Shown: positions 7,738 to 17,849 of the stretch, one piece after another
How the letters are laid out: each line of letters starts with the position of its first letter
Numbering within the stretch: position 1 is the stretch's first letter
From: Mitsuaria sp. GD03876
GTDB taxonomy: Bacteria; Pseudomonadota; Gammaproteobacteria; Burkholderiales; Burkholderiaceae_C
Length of the DNA: 64,000 bases
NCBI RefSeq assembly: GCF_029840635.1
Contig: NZ_JAOCCU010000036.1
Span: forward strand, 1-64,000
Direction: 5' to 3'
Position numbers and translations under genes: made by a program
Notes under the pieces: model-generated
Databases searched by the model: none
Seen by the model: only the letters and a program-made list of their open reading frames with translations
What the model was told of the DNA's origin: nothing

Positions 7738-10134
7738 ATGAGTCGATTCAACGTTCGCAAGGTCGCCGTCCTCGGCGCCGGCGTGATGGGCGCGCAGATC
7801 GCGGCCCATCTGGTCAACGTGAAGGTGCCGGTCGTGCTGTTCGACCTGCCCGCCAAGGAAGGCCCGAAGAACGGCATCGTCGCCAAGGCGGTCGATGGCC
7901 TGAAGAAGCTCAAGCCGGCGCCGCTGGGCGTGGCGGAGAACGCCGCGCTGATCCAGCAGGCCAACTATGAAGAGCACCTCGAGCTGCTCAAGGACTGCGA
8001 CCTGATCATCGAGGCCATCGCCGAGCGCATGGACTGGAAGCTGGACCTGTACACGAAGATCGCGCCCTTCGTCGCGCCGCACGCGATCGTGGCGTCCAAC
8101 ACCTCGGGCCTGTCGATCACCAAGCTGTCGGAAGTGCTGCCGGAGTCGATCAAGCCGCGCTTCTGCGGCATCCACTTCTTCAACCCGCCCCGGTACATGT
8201 ACCTGGTCGAGCTGATCAACACGCCGACCACGAATCCCGAAGTCATCGACCAGCTCGAGAGCTTCGTCACCACGGCGGTGGGCAAGGGCGTCGTGCGCGC
8301 CAACGACACGCCCAACTTCGTCGCCAACCGCGTCGGCATCGCCGGCATGATGGCCACGATGATCGAGGCCGAGAAGTTCGGCCTGAGCGTGGACGTCGTC
8401 GACGACCTGACCGGCAAGAAGCTGGGCCGCGCGTCCTCGGGCACCTTCCGCACCGCGGACGTGGTGGGCCTGGACACGATGGCGCACGTCGTCAAGACGA
8501 TGCAGGACAACCTGAAGGACGACCCGTTCTATTCGACCTACGCCACGCCCAAGGTGCTGGCGGGCCTGATCGAGAAGGGCGCGCTGGGCCAGAAGGCCGG
8601 CGCGGGCTTCTACAAGAAGGTCGGCAAGGACATCCAGCGCCTGGACTTCGCCACCGGCGAGTACGTGACCGGCGGCGGCAAGGCCGACGAGATCGTCGCG
8701 CGCATGCTGAAGAAGCAGCCTGCCGACCGCATCAAGCTGCTCAAGGAATCGACCAACCCGCAGGCCCAGTTCCTGTGGTCCATCCTGCGCGACTCGTTCC
8801 AGTACGTGGCCGTGCACCTGGACACCGTGGCCGACACCGCGCGCGAGATCGACTTCGCGATGCGCTGGGGCTTCGGCTCGCAGCAGGGTCCGTTCGAACT
8901 GTGGCAGGCCGCCGGCTGGAAGCAGGTGGCGGAGTGGGTCAAGGCCGACATCGACGCCGGCAAGACGCTGTCCAGCGCACCGCTGCCCGCGTGGGTCTTC
9001 GAGGGCCCGGTCGCCGAGAACGGCGGCGTGCATTCGAAGGACGGCTCGTGGAGCGCCGCGGAAGGCAAGTTCAAGCCGCGCGCCAAGCTGCCGGTCTATG
9101 AGCGCCAGGCCTTCCCCGAGTCGCTGGTCGGCGAGGGCGCGGTCGAGCCGCTGAAGGCGGGCGCCGAGGAGTTCAAGAACGACGAGGTCCGCGTCTGGTC
9201 GCTGGACGGCGAAGTGCTGATCGCGTCGATCAACTGCAAGCTGCACCTGATCAGCCCGACGGTGACCGAGGGCCTGCTCAAGGCGGTCGAGATCGCCGAG
9301 GCCAAGTACAAGGGCCTGGTCATCTGGTCGCCGGACGACGTGTTCTCGGCCGGTGCCAACCTGGAAGCGCTGATGCCGGTCTTCATGACCAAGGGCGCCA
9401 AGGGCATCGCGCCGGAAGAGAAGAAGCTGCAGGACATGATGCTGCGCGTGCGCTACGCCAACGTGCCGGTGGTGGCCGCGATGCGCGGCCTGGCGCTGGG
9501 CGGCGGCTGCGAGCTGGCGGTGCACTGCGCCCGCCGCGTCGCGCACATGGAGTCCTATGTCGGCCTGGTGGAAGTGGGCGTCGGCCTGATCCCGGGCGGC
9601 GGCGGCCTGACCTACATCGCGCGCCGCGCGGCGGAGATGGCCTCGGCCGGCAACGCCAACGCGGACATCTTCGCCTTCCTGAAGGACGGCTTCACCAACG
9701 CCGCGATGGCCAAGGTGGCGACCTCCGCGCTGGAAGCGCAGAAGCTGGGTTACCTGCTGGACAGCGACGTCATCGTCGCCAACAAGGACGAGCTGCTGTT
9801 CGTCGCCACGGCGCAGGCCAAGGCGATGGCGGACTCGGGCTACCGCGCGCCGCTCAAGGCCAAGTTCCCGGTGGCGGGCCGCTCGGGCATCGCCACGGTG
9901 AAGTCCTCGCTGGCCAACATGCGTGACGGCGGCTTCATCAGCGCGCACGACTTCCACCTGGCCTCGCTGATCGCGGACGTCGTCTGCGGCGGTGAAGTCG
10001 AGGCCGGCTCGCTGGTGACCGAGGAATACCTGATGTCGCTGGAGCGCAAGCACTTCTGCTCGCTGCTGGAGCATCCGAAGACCCAAGAGCGAATCATGGG
10101 GATGCTGCAGACGGGCAAGCCCGTGCGCAACTGA
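7738..10134 (+). CDS. 3-hydroxyacyl-CoA dehydrogenase / enoyl-CoA hydratase fusion (FadN-type order)
   Basis: 798 residues from ATG 7738 (TTGGAG 6-11 bases upstream; an in-frame ATG at 7720 lacks a ribosome site). The N-terminal half is NAD-dependent 3-hydroxyacyl-CoA dehydrogenase: Rossmann motif VAVLGAGVMGAQIAAHL, then catalytic-region motifs ASNTSGLSI and RFCGIHFFNPPRYMYLVE. The C-terminal half is a crotonase/enoyl-CoA hydratase domain (VFSAGANLEALMP, MRGLALGGGCELAVHC, VEVGVGLIPGGGGLTYIARR). The dehydrogenase-first order is that of Bacillus FadN and is the reverse of E. coli FadB. It performs hydration and oxidation of enoyl-CoA, partnered by the thiolase encoded 26 bases downstream. Confidence 0.94.
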   Translation: MSRFNVRKVAVLGAGVMGAQIAAHLVNVKVPVVLFDLPAKEGPKNGIVAKAVDGLKKLKPAPLGVAENAALIQQANYEEHLELLKDCDLIIEAIAERMDWKLDLYTKIAPFVAPHAIVASNTSGLSITKLSEVLPESIKPRFCGIHFFNPPRYMYLVELINTPTTNPEVIDQLESFVTTAVGKGVVRANDTPNFVANRVGIAGMMATMIEAEKFGLSVDVVDDLTGKKLGRASSGTFRTADVVGLDTMAHVVKTMQDNLKDDPFYSTYATPKVLAGLIEKGALGQKAGAGFYKKVGKDIQRLDFATGEYVTGGGKADEIVARMLKKQPADRIKLLKESTNPQAQFLWSILRDSFQYVAVHLDTVADTAREIDFAMRWGFGSQQGPFELWQAAGWKQVAEWVKADIDAGKTLSSAPLPAWVFEGPVAENGGVHSKDGSWSAAEGKFKPRAKLPVYERQAFPESLVGEGAVEPLKAGAEEFKNDEVRVWSLDGEVLIASINCKLHLISPTVTEGLLKAVEIAEAKYKGLVIWSPDDVFSAGANLEALMPVFMTKGAKGIAPEEKKLQDMMLRVRYANVPVVAAMRGLALGGGCELAVHCARRVAHMESYVGLVEVGVGLIPGGGGLTYIARRAAEMASAGNANADIFAFLKDGFTNAAMAKVATSALEAQKLGYLLDSDVIVANKDELLFVATAQAKAMADSGYRAPLKAKFPVAGRSGIATVKSSLANMRDGGFISAHDFHLASLIADVVCGGEVEAGSLVTEEYLMSLERKHFCSLLEHPKTQERIMGMLQTGKPVRN

Positions 10135-10160
10135 TCCGAGCGGCACACAAGGAACACATC

Positions 10161-11375
10161 ATGAGCAAGCAAGTTCAAGACGCCTACATCTGCGCCGCCA
10201 CCCGCCTGCCGATCGGCAAGTCGGGCCGGGGCTACTTCAAGAACACCCGTCCGGACGAGATGCTGTCCCGCGTGATCCAGGCCGCGATGGCCCAGGTCCC
10301 GGGCCTGGACCCGTCGGTCATCGAGGACGCGATCATCGGCTGCTCCTTCCCGGAAGGGGAACAGGGCATGAACATCGCCCGCGTGGCGGCGGTCCTGTCG
10401 GGCCTGCCGAACACGGTCGGCGGCGTGACGGTGAACCGCTACTGCGCCTCGGGCATCACCGCCCTGGCGATGGCTGCGGACCGCATCCGCGTCGGCGAGT
10501 CGGAAGTGATGATCGCCGGCGGTGTCGAGTCGATGTCGATGGTGCCGATGGGCGGCAACAAGCCGTCGTTCCCGCCCGCGATCTTCGAGCGTGACGAGAA
10601 CATCGGCCTGGCCTACGGCATGGGCCTGACGGCCGAGAAGGTCGCCGACAAGTGGAAGGTGAGCCGCGAGGCGCAGGACGAGTTCGCGCTCGAATCGCAC
10701 CGCCGCGCGCTGGCCGCGATCGAGGGCGGTTTCTTCAAGGACGAGATCACCCCGTTCGAACTGAAGGACCGCCAGCCGGACCTGAACGGCGACGGCGTGA
10801 TCGTCAAGACGCGCACGGTCGACATCGACGAGGGTCCGCGCAAGGACACGTCGATGGAGGGCCTGGCCAAGCTCAAGCCGGTGTTCGCCGCCAAGGGCAG
10901 CGTGACGGCGGGCAACAGCTCGCAGACCTCGGACGGCGCGGGCGCGCTGATCGTGGCATCGGAAGCGGCGGTGAAGCGTTTCGGCCTGACCCCGCTGGCG
11001 CGTTTCGTGTCCTTCGCCGTGCGTGGCGTGCCGCCCGAGATCATGGGCATCGGCCCGATCGAGGCGATCCCGGCCGCCCTGAAGCTGGCCGGCATCAAGG
11101 CCGAGGACCTGGGCTGGGTCGAACTGAACGAGGCCTTCGCCGCCCAATCGCTGGCCGTGCTGAATGACCTGGACGCCAAGGGCATCGTGCTGGACCGCTC
11201 CAAGGTGAACCCCAACGGCGGCGCGATCGCCCTGGGCCACCCGCTGGGCGCGACCGGCGCGATCCGTGCCGCCTCGGTGATCCACGGCCTGCGCCGCACC
11301 GGCGCCAAGTACGGCATGGTCACGATGTGCGTCGGCGCCGGCCAGGGGGCCGCCGGCATCATCGAGCGCCTCTAA
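10161..11375 (+). CDS. fadA: Acetyl-CoA acyltransferase (thiolase)
   Basis: 404 residues. It cleaves 3-ketoacyl-CoA to acetyl-CoA and a shortened acyl-CoA, closing the beta-oxidation cycle with the preceding fusion enzyme. Thiolase motifs in order: the nucleophilic Cys in VNRYCASGITALAMAADRI (about residue 94), AGGVESMSMVPMGG, NSSQTSDGAGALIVAS, NPNGGAIALGHPLGATGA with the catalytic His near residue 360, and CVGAGQGAAGIIERL with the second catalytic Cys at the C-terminus. AAGGA lies upstream of ATG 10161. The stop codon TAA falls inside the left end of the palindromic element at 11372-11497. Confidence 0.94.
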   Translation: MSKQVQDAYICAATRLPIGKSGRGYFKNTRPDEMLSRVIQAAMAQVPGLDPSVIEDAIIGCSFPEGEQGMNIARVAAVLSGLPNTVGGVTVNRYCASGITALAMAADRIRVGESEVMIAGGVESMSMVPMGGNKPSFPPAIFERDENIGLAYGMGLTAEKVADKWKVSREAQDEFALESHRRALAAIEGGFFKDEITPFELKDRQPDLNGDGVIVKTRTVDIDEGPRKDTSMEGLAKLKPVFAAKGSVTAGNSSQTSDGAGALIVASEAAVKRFGLTPLARFVSFAVRGVPPEIMGIGPIEAIPAALKLAGIKAEDLGWVELNEAFAAQSLAVLNDLDAKGIVLDRSKVNPNGGAIALGHPLGATGAIRAASVIHGLRRTGAKYGMVTMCVGAGQGAAGIIERL

Positions 11376-11497
11376 CGAGCCCGCTCATCCCGCCAGGACG
11401 CGCCCGCTCGTCGTTGCAAATGCTCGCCGTAGCCCCGCTACGGCTGTGCTTTGCGCCTAGATCGGACACGCCCTGGCGGTCTGCTCGGACTCGTTAG
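11372..11497. repeat. 126-bp nested imperfect palindrome (REP-like element) overlapping the thiolase stop
   Basis: The outer arms, 11372-11400 and 11469-11497, match as inverted repeats at 23 of 29 positions, ending in CTAACGAG and CTCGTTAG. Nested inside are GCAAA/TTTGC arms and a perfect 7-bp stem GCCGTAG (11426-11432) with CTACGGC (11438-11444) around CCCCG. All arms share one centre near 11435. The thiolase TAA (11373-11375) is part of the left terminal octamer. It may act as a bidirectional terminator or be a mobile extragenic palindrome. No other copy was noticed in this window. Confidence 0.7.
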
Positions 11498-11524
11498 CCG
11501 AGGACTTCGCCAGGGAGATCTCTC

Positions 11525-12376
11525 ATGATCAGTTTCCGAGCGGAAGACGGCTTCGAGCTCCGAGGCCATCTCTACGGCGACCCCGCCACCGCGAAAGCGG
11601 GCCTGCTGATCGCGCCCGCGATGGGCGTCGAGCAGCGCTACTACGCCGCCTTCGCGCGCTGGATGGCGTCGCAGGGCTGGCTGGTGCTGAGCTTCGACTA
11701 CCGCGGCATGGGCGCGTCCCGGCCGGCGTCGATGAAGCGATCGCTGAAGGGCCTGGACGCCGACATCCGCACCTGGGCCGAACGCGACGCCGCCGCGGCG
11801 CTGTCGCACCTCGACCGGCTGCTGGGCGACGACCGCGAGATCCACTGGCTCGGCCACAGCCTGGGCGGCCAGATCCTCGGCCTGCTTCCCAACCGCTCGC
11901 GCGTTTCCCGCGCCGTGACGGTGGGTTGCGGCAGCGGCTACTGGCGCGAGAACTCGATCGGCCTGCGCCGCTACGTGTGGTGGCTCTGGTACGTGATCGT
12001 GCCGCTGGCGCTGCCGCTGTTCGGTTATTTCCCGGGCCGCAAGCTGCGCAAGGTCGGCGACCTGCCGCGCGGCGTGATGGCGCAATGGCGACGCTGGTGC
12101 CTGGACCGCGAGTACATGATGGGCGAGGGCGGCGAGGCCCTGAAGCGGCAGTACGCGTCGCTGCGGGTGCCGATGCTGTCGCTGGCCTTCACCGACGACG
12201 AGTTCATGTCGCGCCGCAACACCGAATCGCTGCATGGCTTCTACGCCGGCGCGCGTCCGGAGATGCGCCGCATCGCGCCCAAGGACATCGGCGAGCGCCG
12301 CATCGGCCACTTCGGATTTTTCCGCGACCGCTTCGAGCGCAGCCTGTGGCCGCAGGTGAGCGGCTGGCTGGCATGA
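11525..12376 (+). CDS. Alpha/beta-fold hydrolase
   Basis: 283 residues. The serine-hydrolase nucleophile elbow GHSLGG is at about residue 110. The oxyanion-side strand is LLIAPAMGVEQRYYAAFARW, and VLSFDYRGMGASRP is typical of the family. A C-terminal FTDDEFMS segment and IGHFGFFRD can supply the acid and the His of the triad. A hydrophobic stretch (WWLWYVIVPLALPLFGYF, residues 154-173) forms a cap or membrane-associated helix. GGGAG precedes ATG 11525. Related hydrolases occur beside beta-oxidation genes and may act as acyl-CoA thioesterases or esterases; the substrate cannot be named. Confidence 0.82.
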   Translation: MISFRAEDGFELRGHLYGDPATAKAGLLIAPAMGVEQRYYAAFARWMASQGWLVLSFDYRGMGASRPASMKRSLKGLDADIRTWAERDAAAALSHLDRLLGDDREIHWLGHSLGGQILGLLPNRSRVSRAVTVGCGSGYWRENSIGLRRYVWWLWYVIVPLALPLFGYFPGRKLRKVGDLPRGVMAQWRRWCLDREYMMGEGGEALKRQYASLRVPMLSLAFTDDEFMSRRNTESLHGFYAGARPEMRRIAPKDIGERRIGHFGFFRDRFERSLWPQVSGWLA

Positions 12377-12452
12377 TCGCGCCCACTCAACACGGCCCCC
12401 GACGCGGCAGCGAACCTCGCGCCGAACCCGGTATTCCCCAGGAGACTTCCCC

Positions 12453-13214
12453 ATGAGCATCAAGACCGCCATCGTCAACGGCGTGCAGACCCTCGAGATC
12501 GCACGTCCGGAAAAGAAGAACGCGCTGACCCGCGCGATGTACCAGGAGATGGCCGACGCGCTGGTCGCCGCGAACGCGGACAACACCGTGCGTGCCGTGC
12601 TGATCCAGGGCCAGCCGCAGATCTTCACCTCGGGCAACGACATCGAGGACTTCATGGGCAGCCCGCCGCGCGACGAGAACGCGCCGGTGTTCCAGTTCAT
12701 GCGCGCGATGGTCGGCTGCGACAAGCCGATCGTGGCCGCGGTCAACGGCGCGGCGATCGGCATCGGCACGACGATGCTGCTGCATTGCGACTTCGTCTAC
12801 GTGGCCGACGACGCGCGCCTGGCCATGCCGTTCGTGAGCCTGGGGCTGGTGCCGGAATTCGGCTCGAGCCTGCTGGTGCCCAAGCTGATGGGCCCGCGCC
12901 GCGCGGCCGAGAAGATCCTGCTGGGCGACCCGTTCACCGGCGAGCAGGCGGTGGAGTGCGGCGTGGCCAACGCGGTGCTGCCCGCGGGCGAGGTGATCGG
13001 CCACGCGCGCCGCGTCGCCGAGCGCTTCAACAAGCTGCCCCCGAGCGCCGTGCGCGAGAGCAAGCAGCTGATGCGCCGCGCCACCAAGGAACAGCTGCTG
13101 GAGACCATCCAGGCCGAGGCCGAGATCTTCGGCGCGCGCCTGCGCAGCCCCGAGGCCATGGAGGCCTTCCAGGCCTTCTTCCAGAAGCGGCAGCCGGACT
13201 TCTCGAAGTTCTGA
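12453..13214 (+). CDS. Enoyl-CoA hydratase/isomerase family protein
   Basis: 253 residues of the crotonase fold: IARPEKKNALTRAMYQEM, the oxyanion-hole segment IFTSGNDIEDFMG, AAVNGAAIGIGTTMLLHCDF (second oxyanion-hole Gly) and FVSLGLVPEFGSSLLVPKLM. The usual paired Glu catalytic residues are not both apparent: the GLVPEFGSS segment has one Glu where hydratases have E at the second catalytic site, so an isomerase role is also possible. AGGAG lies upstream of ATG 12453. It is the last gene of the plus-strand fatty-acid block and ends tail-to-tail against the sugar kinase. Confidence 0.88.
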   Translation: MSIKTAIVNGVQTLEIARPEKKNALTRAMYQEMADALVAANADNTVRAVLIQGQPQIFTSGNDIEDFMGSPPRDENAPVFQFMRAMVGCDKPIVAAVNGAAIGIGTTMLLHCDFVYVADDARLAMPFVSLGLVPEFGSSLLVPKLMGPRRAAEKILLGDPFTGEQAVECGVANAVLPAGEVIGHARRVAERFNKLPPSAVRESKQLMRRATKEQLLETIQAEAEIFGARLRSPEAMEAFQAFFQKRQPDFSKF

Positions 13215-13224
13215 GCGACGCGCC

Positions 13225-13244
13225 CCCCGGCCGCGAGGCCGGGG
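13225..13244. terminator. Bidirectional hairpin between convergent genes
   Basis: CCCCGGCC (13225-13232) and GGCCGGGG (13237-13244) form a perfect 8-bp stem with a GCGA loop in the 35-bp gap between the enoyl-CoA hydratase and the minus-strand kinase. There is no T-run on either strand, so termination would be weak or Rho-assisted. Confidence 0.55.
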
Positions 13245-13249
13245 CGGCT

Positions 13250-14287
13250 TCAGGCGATGCGGCGCTCGTCCGCCGCCACCCAGTCCCGCACCTCCTGCCA
13301 GGTCGGCGCCGCCGCGCCGCTGGCCTGCACGCACAGGCTGGCGCTGCCCAGCGCGTGGCGCAGCGCCTGGTCGCAGGAGTGGTGCAGCAGGTTCGCCAGC
13401 ACCGCCACCAGGTTGGCGGCCCGGGCCATCTGCGCCTGGCACAGCAGGTGGGCCAGCAGCCCGGCCAGGAAGCTGTCGCCGGCGCCGACGGTGTCGACCA
13501 CCGTCAGCCGCCGCGATTCCTTGGCGAAGCAGTGGATGCCGTTGCGATGCAGCAGCCAGGCGCCTTCCGCGCCGAGCGTCAGCGCGATCAGGCTGATCTG
13601 CGGATGCGCGTCCAGCACGCGGCCGCAGCGGGCCAGCGCGTCGTCGCCCGGCACGCCGAGGTGCTGCAGGTCCTCGTCGCTGACCTTCACGATGTCCGCC
13701 AGCGCCAGCGCCCGTTGCACCGAGGCGCGGTAGGCGTCCAGGTCCGGCATCACCGACGGTCGCAGGTTGGCGTCCACCACCACGCAGCGGCGCAGCAGGC
13801 GCTGCACCCGCAGCCAGGGCAGGTAGCGGTCCGTGTCGCGCGCGTCCAGCGCCAGCGCGCCGGTGCACACCAGGCGCAGCTCGGGCAGCGCGTCGCAATG
13901 GCGGGTCAGCCCGTCGGCGTCGACGCCGCGGTCCGCCACGCCGTCGCGATAGAACGCGTACTGCGGATGGCCCTGGGCATCGACATCGACCATCGCCAGC
14001 GAGGTCGGCGCCTGGACCGGTTCCGGCGCGGACAGCCGCACGCCGTCCGCCGTCAGCCGCCGCGCCAGCTCCCGCCCGAAGCGGTCGCTCGACAACGGGT
14101 TGAGGTAATGCGTGCCCACGCCCTGCCGCGACAGCGCCCGGCTCAGGTTGAACAGCGCGCCGCCGTGGCACGGCAGGTAACGGCCGTCGGGCTGGCGGAT
14201 CAGGTCGATCAGCGCCTCGCCGGCGACCGCGGCCTGGATGGACCGGCCGCCCGAGGGCGCGTCGACCGGGAAGGGAGCGAAGGCCAT
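13250..14287 (-). CDS. mtlZ: PfkB-family sugar kinase, probable fructokinase
   Basis: 345 residues. PfkB/ribokinase signatures: the N-terminal VAGEALIDLI and GGALFNLSRALSRQG, and the C-terminal VDTVGAGDSFLAGLLAHLL with the catalytic Asp of GAGD. It would phosphorylate fructose produced by the polyol dehydrogenase encoded upstream, which feeds fructose 6-phosphate to glycolysis. GGAG sits 7 bases before ATG 14287. The gene follows the AraC gene by 10 bases, the last member of the polyol operon. The kinase family is certain; the symbol follows the Pseudomonas mtlEFGKDYZ arrangement and is inferred from context. Confidence 0.82.
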   Translation of the reverse strand: MAFAPFPVDAPSGGRSIQAAVAGEALIDLIRQPDGRYLPCHGGALFNLSRALSRQGVGTHYLNPLSSDRFGRELARRLTADGVRLSAPEPVQAPTSLAMVDVDAQGHPQYAFYRDGVADRGVDADGLTRHCDALPELRLVCTGALALDARDTDRYLPWLRVQRLLRRCVVVDANLRPSVMPDLDAYRASVQRALALADIVKVSDEDLQHLGVPGDDALARCGRVLDAHPQISLIALTLGAEGAWLLHRNGIHCFAKESRRLTVVDTVGAGDSFLAGLLAHLLCQAQMARAANLVAVLANLLHHSCDQALRHALGSASLCVQASGAAAPTWQEVRDWVAADERRIA

Positions 14288-14297
14288 GGCGATCTCC

Positions 14298-15227
14298 TCA
14301 CTTCACGCCGAAGCGGCCGGCCGAGCGCTTGCGGTACTCGGTGGGCGTCACGCCCTTGATGTCCAGGAAGCGCCGGTTGAAGTTAGCCATGTTGTTGAAG
14401 CCGGCCTCGTAGGCGATCAGCGTGATGGTCCGGTCCGATTCCTGCAGCAGCTGGCAGGCGCGGTTCACCCGCACCTGGTTGACGAAGTCGGTGAAGGTGT
14501 TGCCGGTCGCGCGCCGGAAGAAGCGCGAGAAGCGGCTCTCCGTCATGCCCATCTCGCTGGCCAGGTCGGCGGCCGACAACGGCAGGCCCAACTGCTCGGT
14601 GATGCGGCTGACCAGCGCATCGACCTGCGCGAGTTCCAGGTCGCTGTCGTCGCTGCGCAGCGGCGCGCTGGACAGCAGCCGGTAGTCGCTGCAGCGGGCC
14701 AGCTCGGCCATCCATTCGCAGAACGCGCCGAAGCGCGCCAGGCCCTGGCGCTCCTTGACGCGGTGCCAGTGCGCGGTGGCCCGTTCCTGCTGGCCGAAGA
14801 ACTCGATGCCATGGCGCGAGCGCTCCAGCAGCGGCATCACCTCGCGCAGCTCGGGGATGCCGTCGCAGGCCGCGGCGAAGGGCTCGTGCGGGAACTGCAC
14901 GACCAGGTCGCGCTCGGGCACGCCGGCCTCGGGCACGTCCATGCTGATCCAGTTGTGCGGCAGCCGCGGGCCGGTCAACACCAGCTGGCCGGGCTGGAAC
15001 TGGCCGATCCAGTCGCCGACGAACACCTTCCCCGACGACGCGGTGATCAGGTGCAGCTCGTATTCGTCATGGCAGTGCCAGCGCGCCAGCGGCGTCGGGA
15101 AGCCGTGGGAGAGGCAGCGGATGAAGCCGGCGTTCTCGGTCGGCTCGTAGCCCAGCTCCGGCGACCGGGAGCAGGCGTGTTCCAGCTCGGGACGGGTCCG
15201 GCGCGGGGCGGCTGGGGTCGTCGGCAT
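14298..15227 (-). CDS. mtlR: AraC-family regulator of the polyol operon
   Basis: 309 residues. A cupin-type sensing domain (HCHDEYELHLITASSGKVFV, QPGQLVLTGPRLPHNW) is followed by the two-helix-turn-helix AraC domain at about residues 205-305 (LPLSAADLASEMGMTESRFS, then LIAYEAGFNNMANFNRRF, then KGVTPTEYRK). AGGAG lies 8 bases before ATG 15227. It lies inside the operon, between the dehydrogenase and the kinase, rather than flanking it as in Pseudomonas, so it would be co-induced with the genes it controls. The inducer is presumably the imported polyol; this and the symbol are inference. Confidence 0.88.
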   Translation of the reverse strand: MPTTPAAPRRTRPELEHACSRSPELGYEPTENAGFIRCLSHGFPTPLARWHCHDEYELHLITASSGKVFVGDWIGQFQPGQLVLTGPRLPHNWISMDVPEAGVPERDLVVQFPHEPFAAACDGIPELREVMPLLERSRHGIEFFGQQERATAHWHRVKERQGLARFGAFCEWMAELARCSDYRLLSSAPLRSDDSDLELAQVDALVSRITEQLGLPLSAADLASEMGMTESRFSRFFRRATGNTFTDFVNQVRVNRACQLLQESDRTITLIAYEAGFNNMANFNRRFLDIKGVTPTEYRKRSAGRFGVK

Positions 15228-15287
15228 GAAGGGCTCCTGGTGCGGACGCGGGGGCGGGGCGAGGGATCGGGCGCGGCGGGTTGGAGG

Positions 15288-16706
15288 CTACCGCGACGCG
15301 GGCTCCCGCATCTGGGCGATGAAGTGCCGGACCGCGTCGGTGGCCACGCGCAAGGCCGCCTCCAACCGCGCGTCGCCGGCCAATTCTCCCCACAGCACGC
15401 GATCGGCGGCGAAGGCGGCGACCGGGTCCGCCGCGTCGCACAGCGCGTGCGCGGCGGTGGGGTCCATCGCCTGGTCCTGGTAGGGCTCGGGCAGCGCGCC
15501 GGCATGCCAGCGCTGCAGGAAGGCCAGGAACAGCGCGGGGAGCATCGCCACGCTGGCGATGGACTCGCCGCGCGCGAGGCGCTCGCGGATCGTCGGCGCG
15601 ATGAAGCCCGGCACCTTGCTGAAGCCATCCGCCGCCACGCGCTGGTTGGTGTCCGCGATGGCCGGGTTGGCGAAGCGCTCCAGCACCACGTCGCGGTAGG
15701 CCGCCAGGTCCAGCGGGCTGGGGCTCAGCGCCGGGATGGCGTCGTGGGTCACGTAGTCCCAGGCCATGCGTCGGATGCGCGCGTCGCGGGCGCCTTCATG
15801 GATGAAGCGGTGCCCGGCGAGCGTGCCGGCCCAGGCGATGCAGCTGTGCGTCGCGTTGAGCAGCCGGATCTTGGCTTCCTCGTACGGCGCGACCGACTCG
15901 ACCATCTCCACGCCGACCTGCTCCCAGGCCGGGCGGCCGGCGGCGAAGCGGTCCTCGATCACCCATTGGGTGAAGTCCTCGCTCATCAGCGCGGCGCCGT
16001 CCTGGCGCCCGGTGGCCGCCAGCACGCGCGCCGCGACCTCGGCCGTCGGCCGCGGCGTGATGCGGTCGACCATCGCGTTGGGGCTGGTCGTGTGCGACTC
16101 GATCCAGGCGGCGAGCGGCTCGTCGTCGAGCGCGCGCACGAACTGCAGCAGGCCCTGGCGCGCGCGGTCGCCGTTGTGCCGCAGGTTGTCGCAGTTGAGC
16201 AGCGTGATCGGGCCGGCCCGCGCGGCCATGCGCGCGCGCAGCAGCGCCGTCAGCGCGCCGTAGAGCGTGCTGCCCGGCCGGCCCTGGCGCGCGAGCGCGA
16301 GGTCGGCGTCGAGCTCCGGCGCATGCGCCCAGTCCAGCCGGTGGCGGCTGTCCAGGTAGTAGCCGGCCTCGGTCACGGTGAAGGACAGGATGCGGGTCCG
16401 CGGATCGGCGGCGATGGCGACCAGCCCGGCCAGGTCCGGCGTGTGGGGCACGACGGTCTTCAGCGACCGCACCCAGGTGTAGCGGCGCTCGCCCTGCGGG
16501 GAGACGGTCTCCAGCGTGTAGGCGCCGTCCTGGGCGCGCAGCGCGTCGATGGTCTCGAGCGCGTCGGGCCGCAGGTTGCCGCCGGCCAGCACCCAGCCGG
16601 TGTCGCCGCGGTCGTGCAGCGCCTGCAGGTACAGCGCCTGATGCGCGCGATGGAACGCGCCCAGGCCGAGGTGGAGGAGGGTGAAGGGAGCGGTGGCGGA
16701 GATCAT
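15288..16706 (-). CDS. mtlD: Mannitol dehydrogenase-family polyol dehydrogenase
   Basis: 472 residues from ATG 16706; the upstream in-frame extension is low-complexity Pro/Gly/Arg. It belongs to the long-chain mannitol 2-dehydrogenase family, which oxidises mannitol (also arabitol or sorbitol in some members) to the ketose with NAD. Visible features: the N-terminal LLHLGLGAFHRAHQALYLQ nucleotide-binding motif, TLLNCDNLRHNGD, MVDRITPRPT, VIEDRFAAGRPAWEQVGVE and the catalytic-region EEAKIRLLNATHSCIAWAG with the conserved Lys and His. It lies 77 bases downstream of the ATPase gene in the same direction. The ribosome site is weak. Substrate is assigned from the ABC/kinase context. Confidence 0.88.
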   Translation of the reverse strand: MISATAPFTLLHLGLGAFHRAHQALYLQALHDRGDTGWVLAGGNLRPDALETIDALRAQDGAYTLETVSPQGERRYTWVRSLKTVVPHTPDLAGLVAIAADPRTRILSFTVTEAGYYLDSRHRLDWAHAPELDADLALARQGRPGSTLYGALTALLRARMAARAGPITLLNCDNLRHNGDRARQGLLQFVRALDDEPLAAWIESHTTSPNAMVDRITPRPTAEVAARVLAATGRQDGAALMSEDFTQWVIEDRFAAGRPAWEQVGVEMVESVAPYEEAKIRLLNATHSCIAWAGTLAGHRFIHEGARDARIRRMAWDYVTHDAIPALSPSPLDLAAYRDVVLERFANPAIADTNQRVAADGFSKVPGFIAPTIRERLARGESIASVAMLPALFLAFLQRWHAGALPEPYQDQAMDPTAAHALCDAADPVAAFAADRVLWGELAGDARLEAALRVATDAVRHFIAQMREPASR

Positions 16707-16783
16707 GCGCGAAGGGGAGGCGGAACGTCGAGGGAAAGCCGGGAAGGGCGGCGAGAGCGGGAAAGGCGGCGAGGGCGGACCGC

Positions 16784-17836
<1,053 letters not shown>

Positions 17837-17849
17837 GGGGTGTCCCGGT

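Noticed and set aside
7645-10146. 833-codon minus-strand open frame opposite the beta-oxidation fusion gene
   Set aside because: Antisense shadow with no recognisable domain; the opposite strand encodes an intact, well-recognised enzyme.
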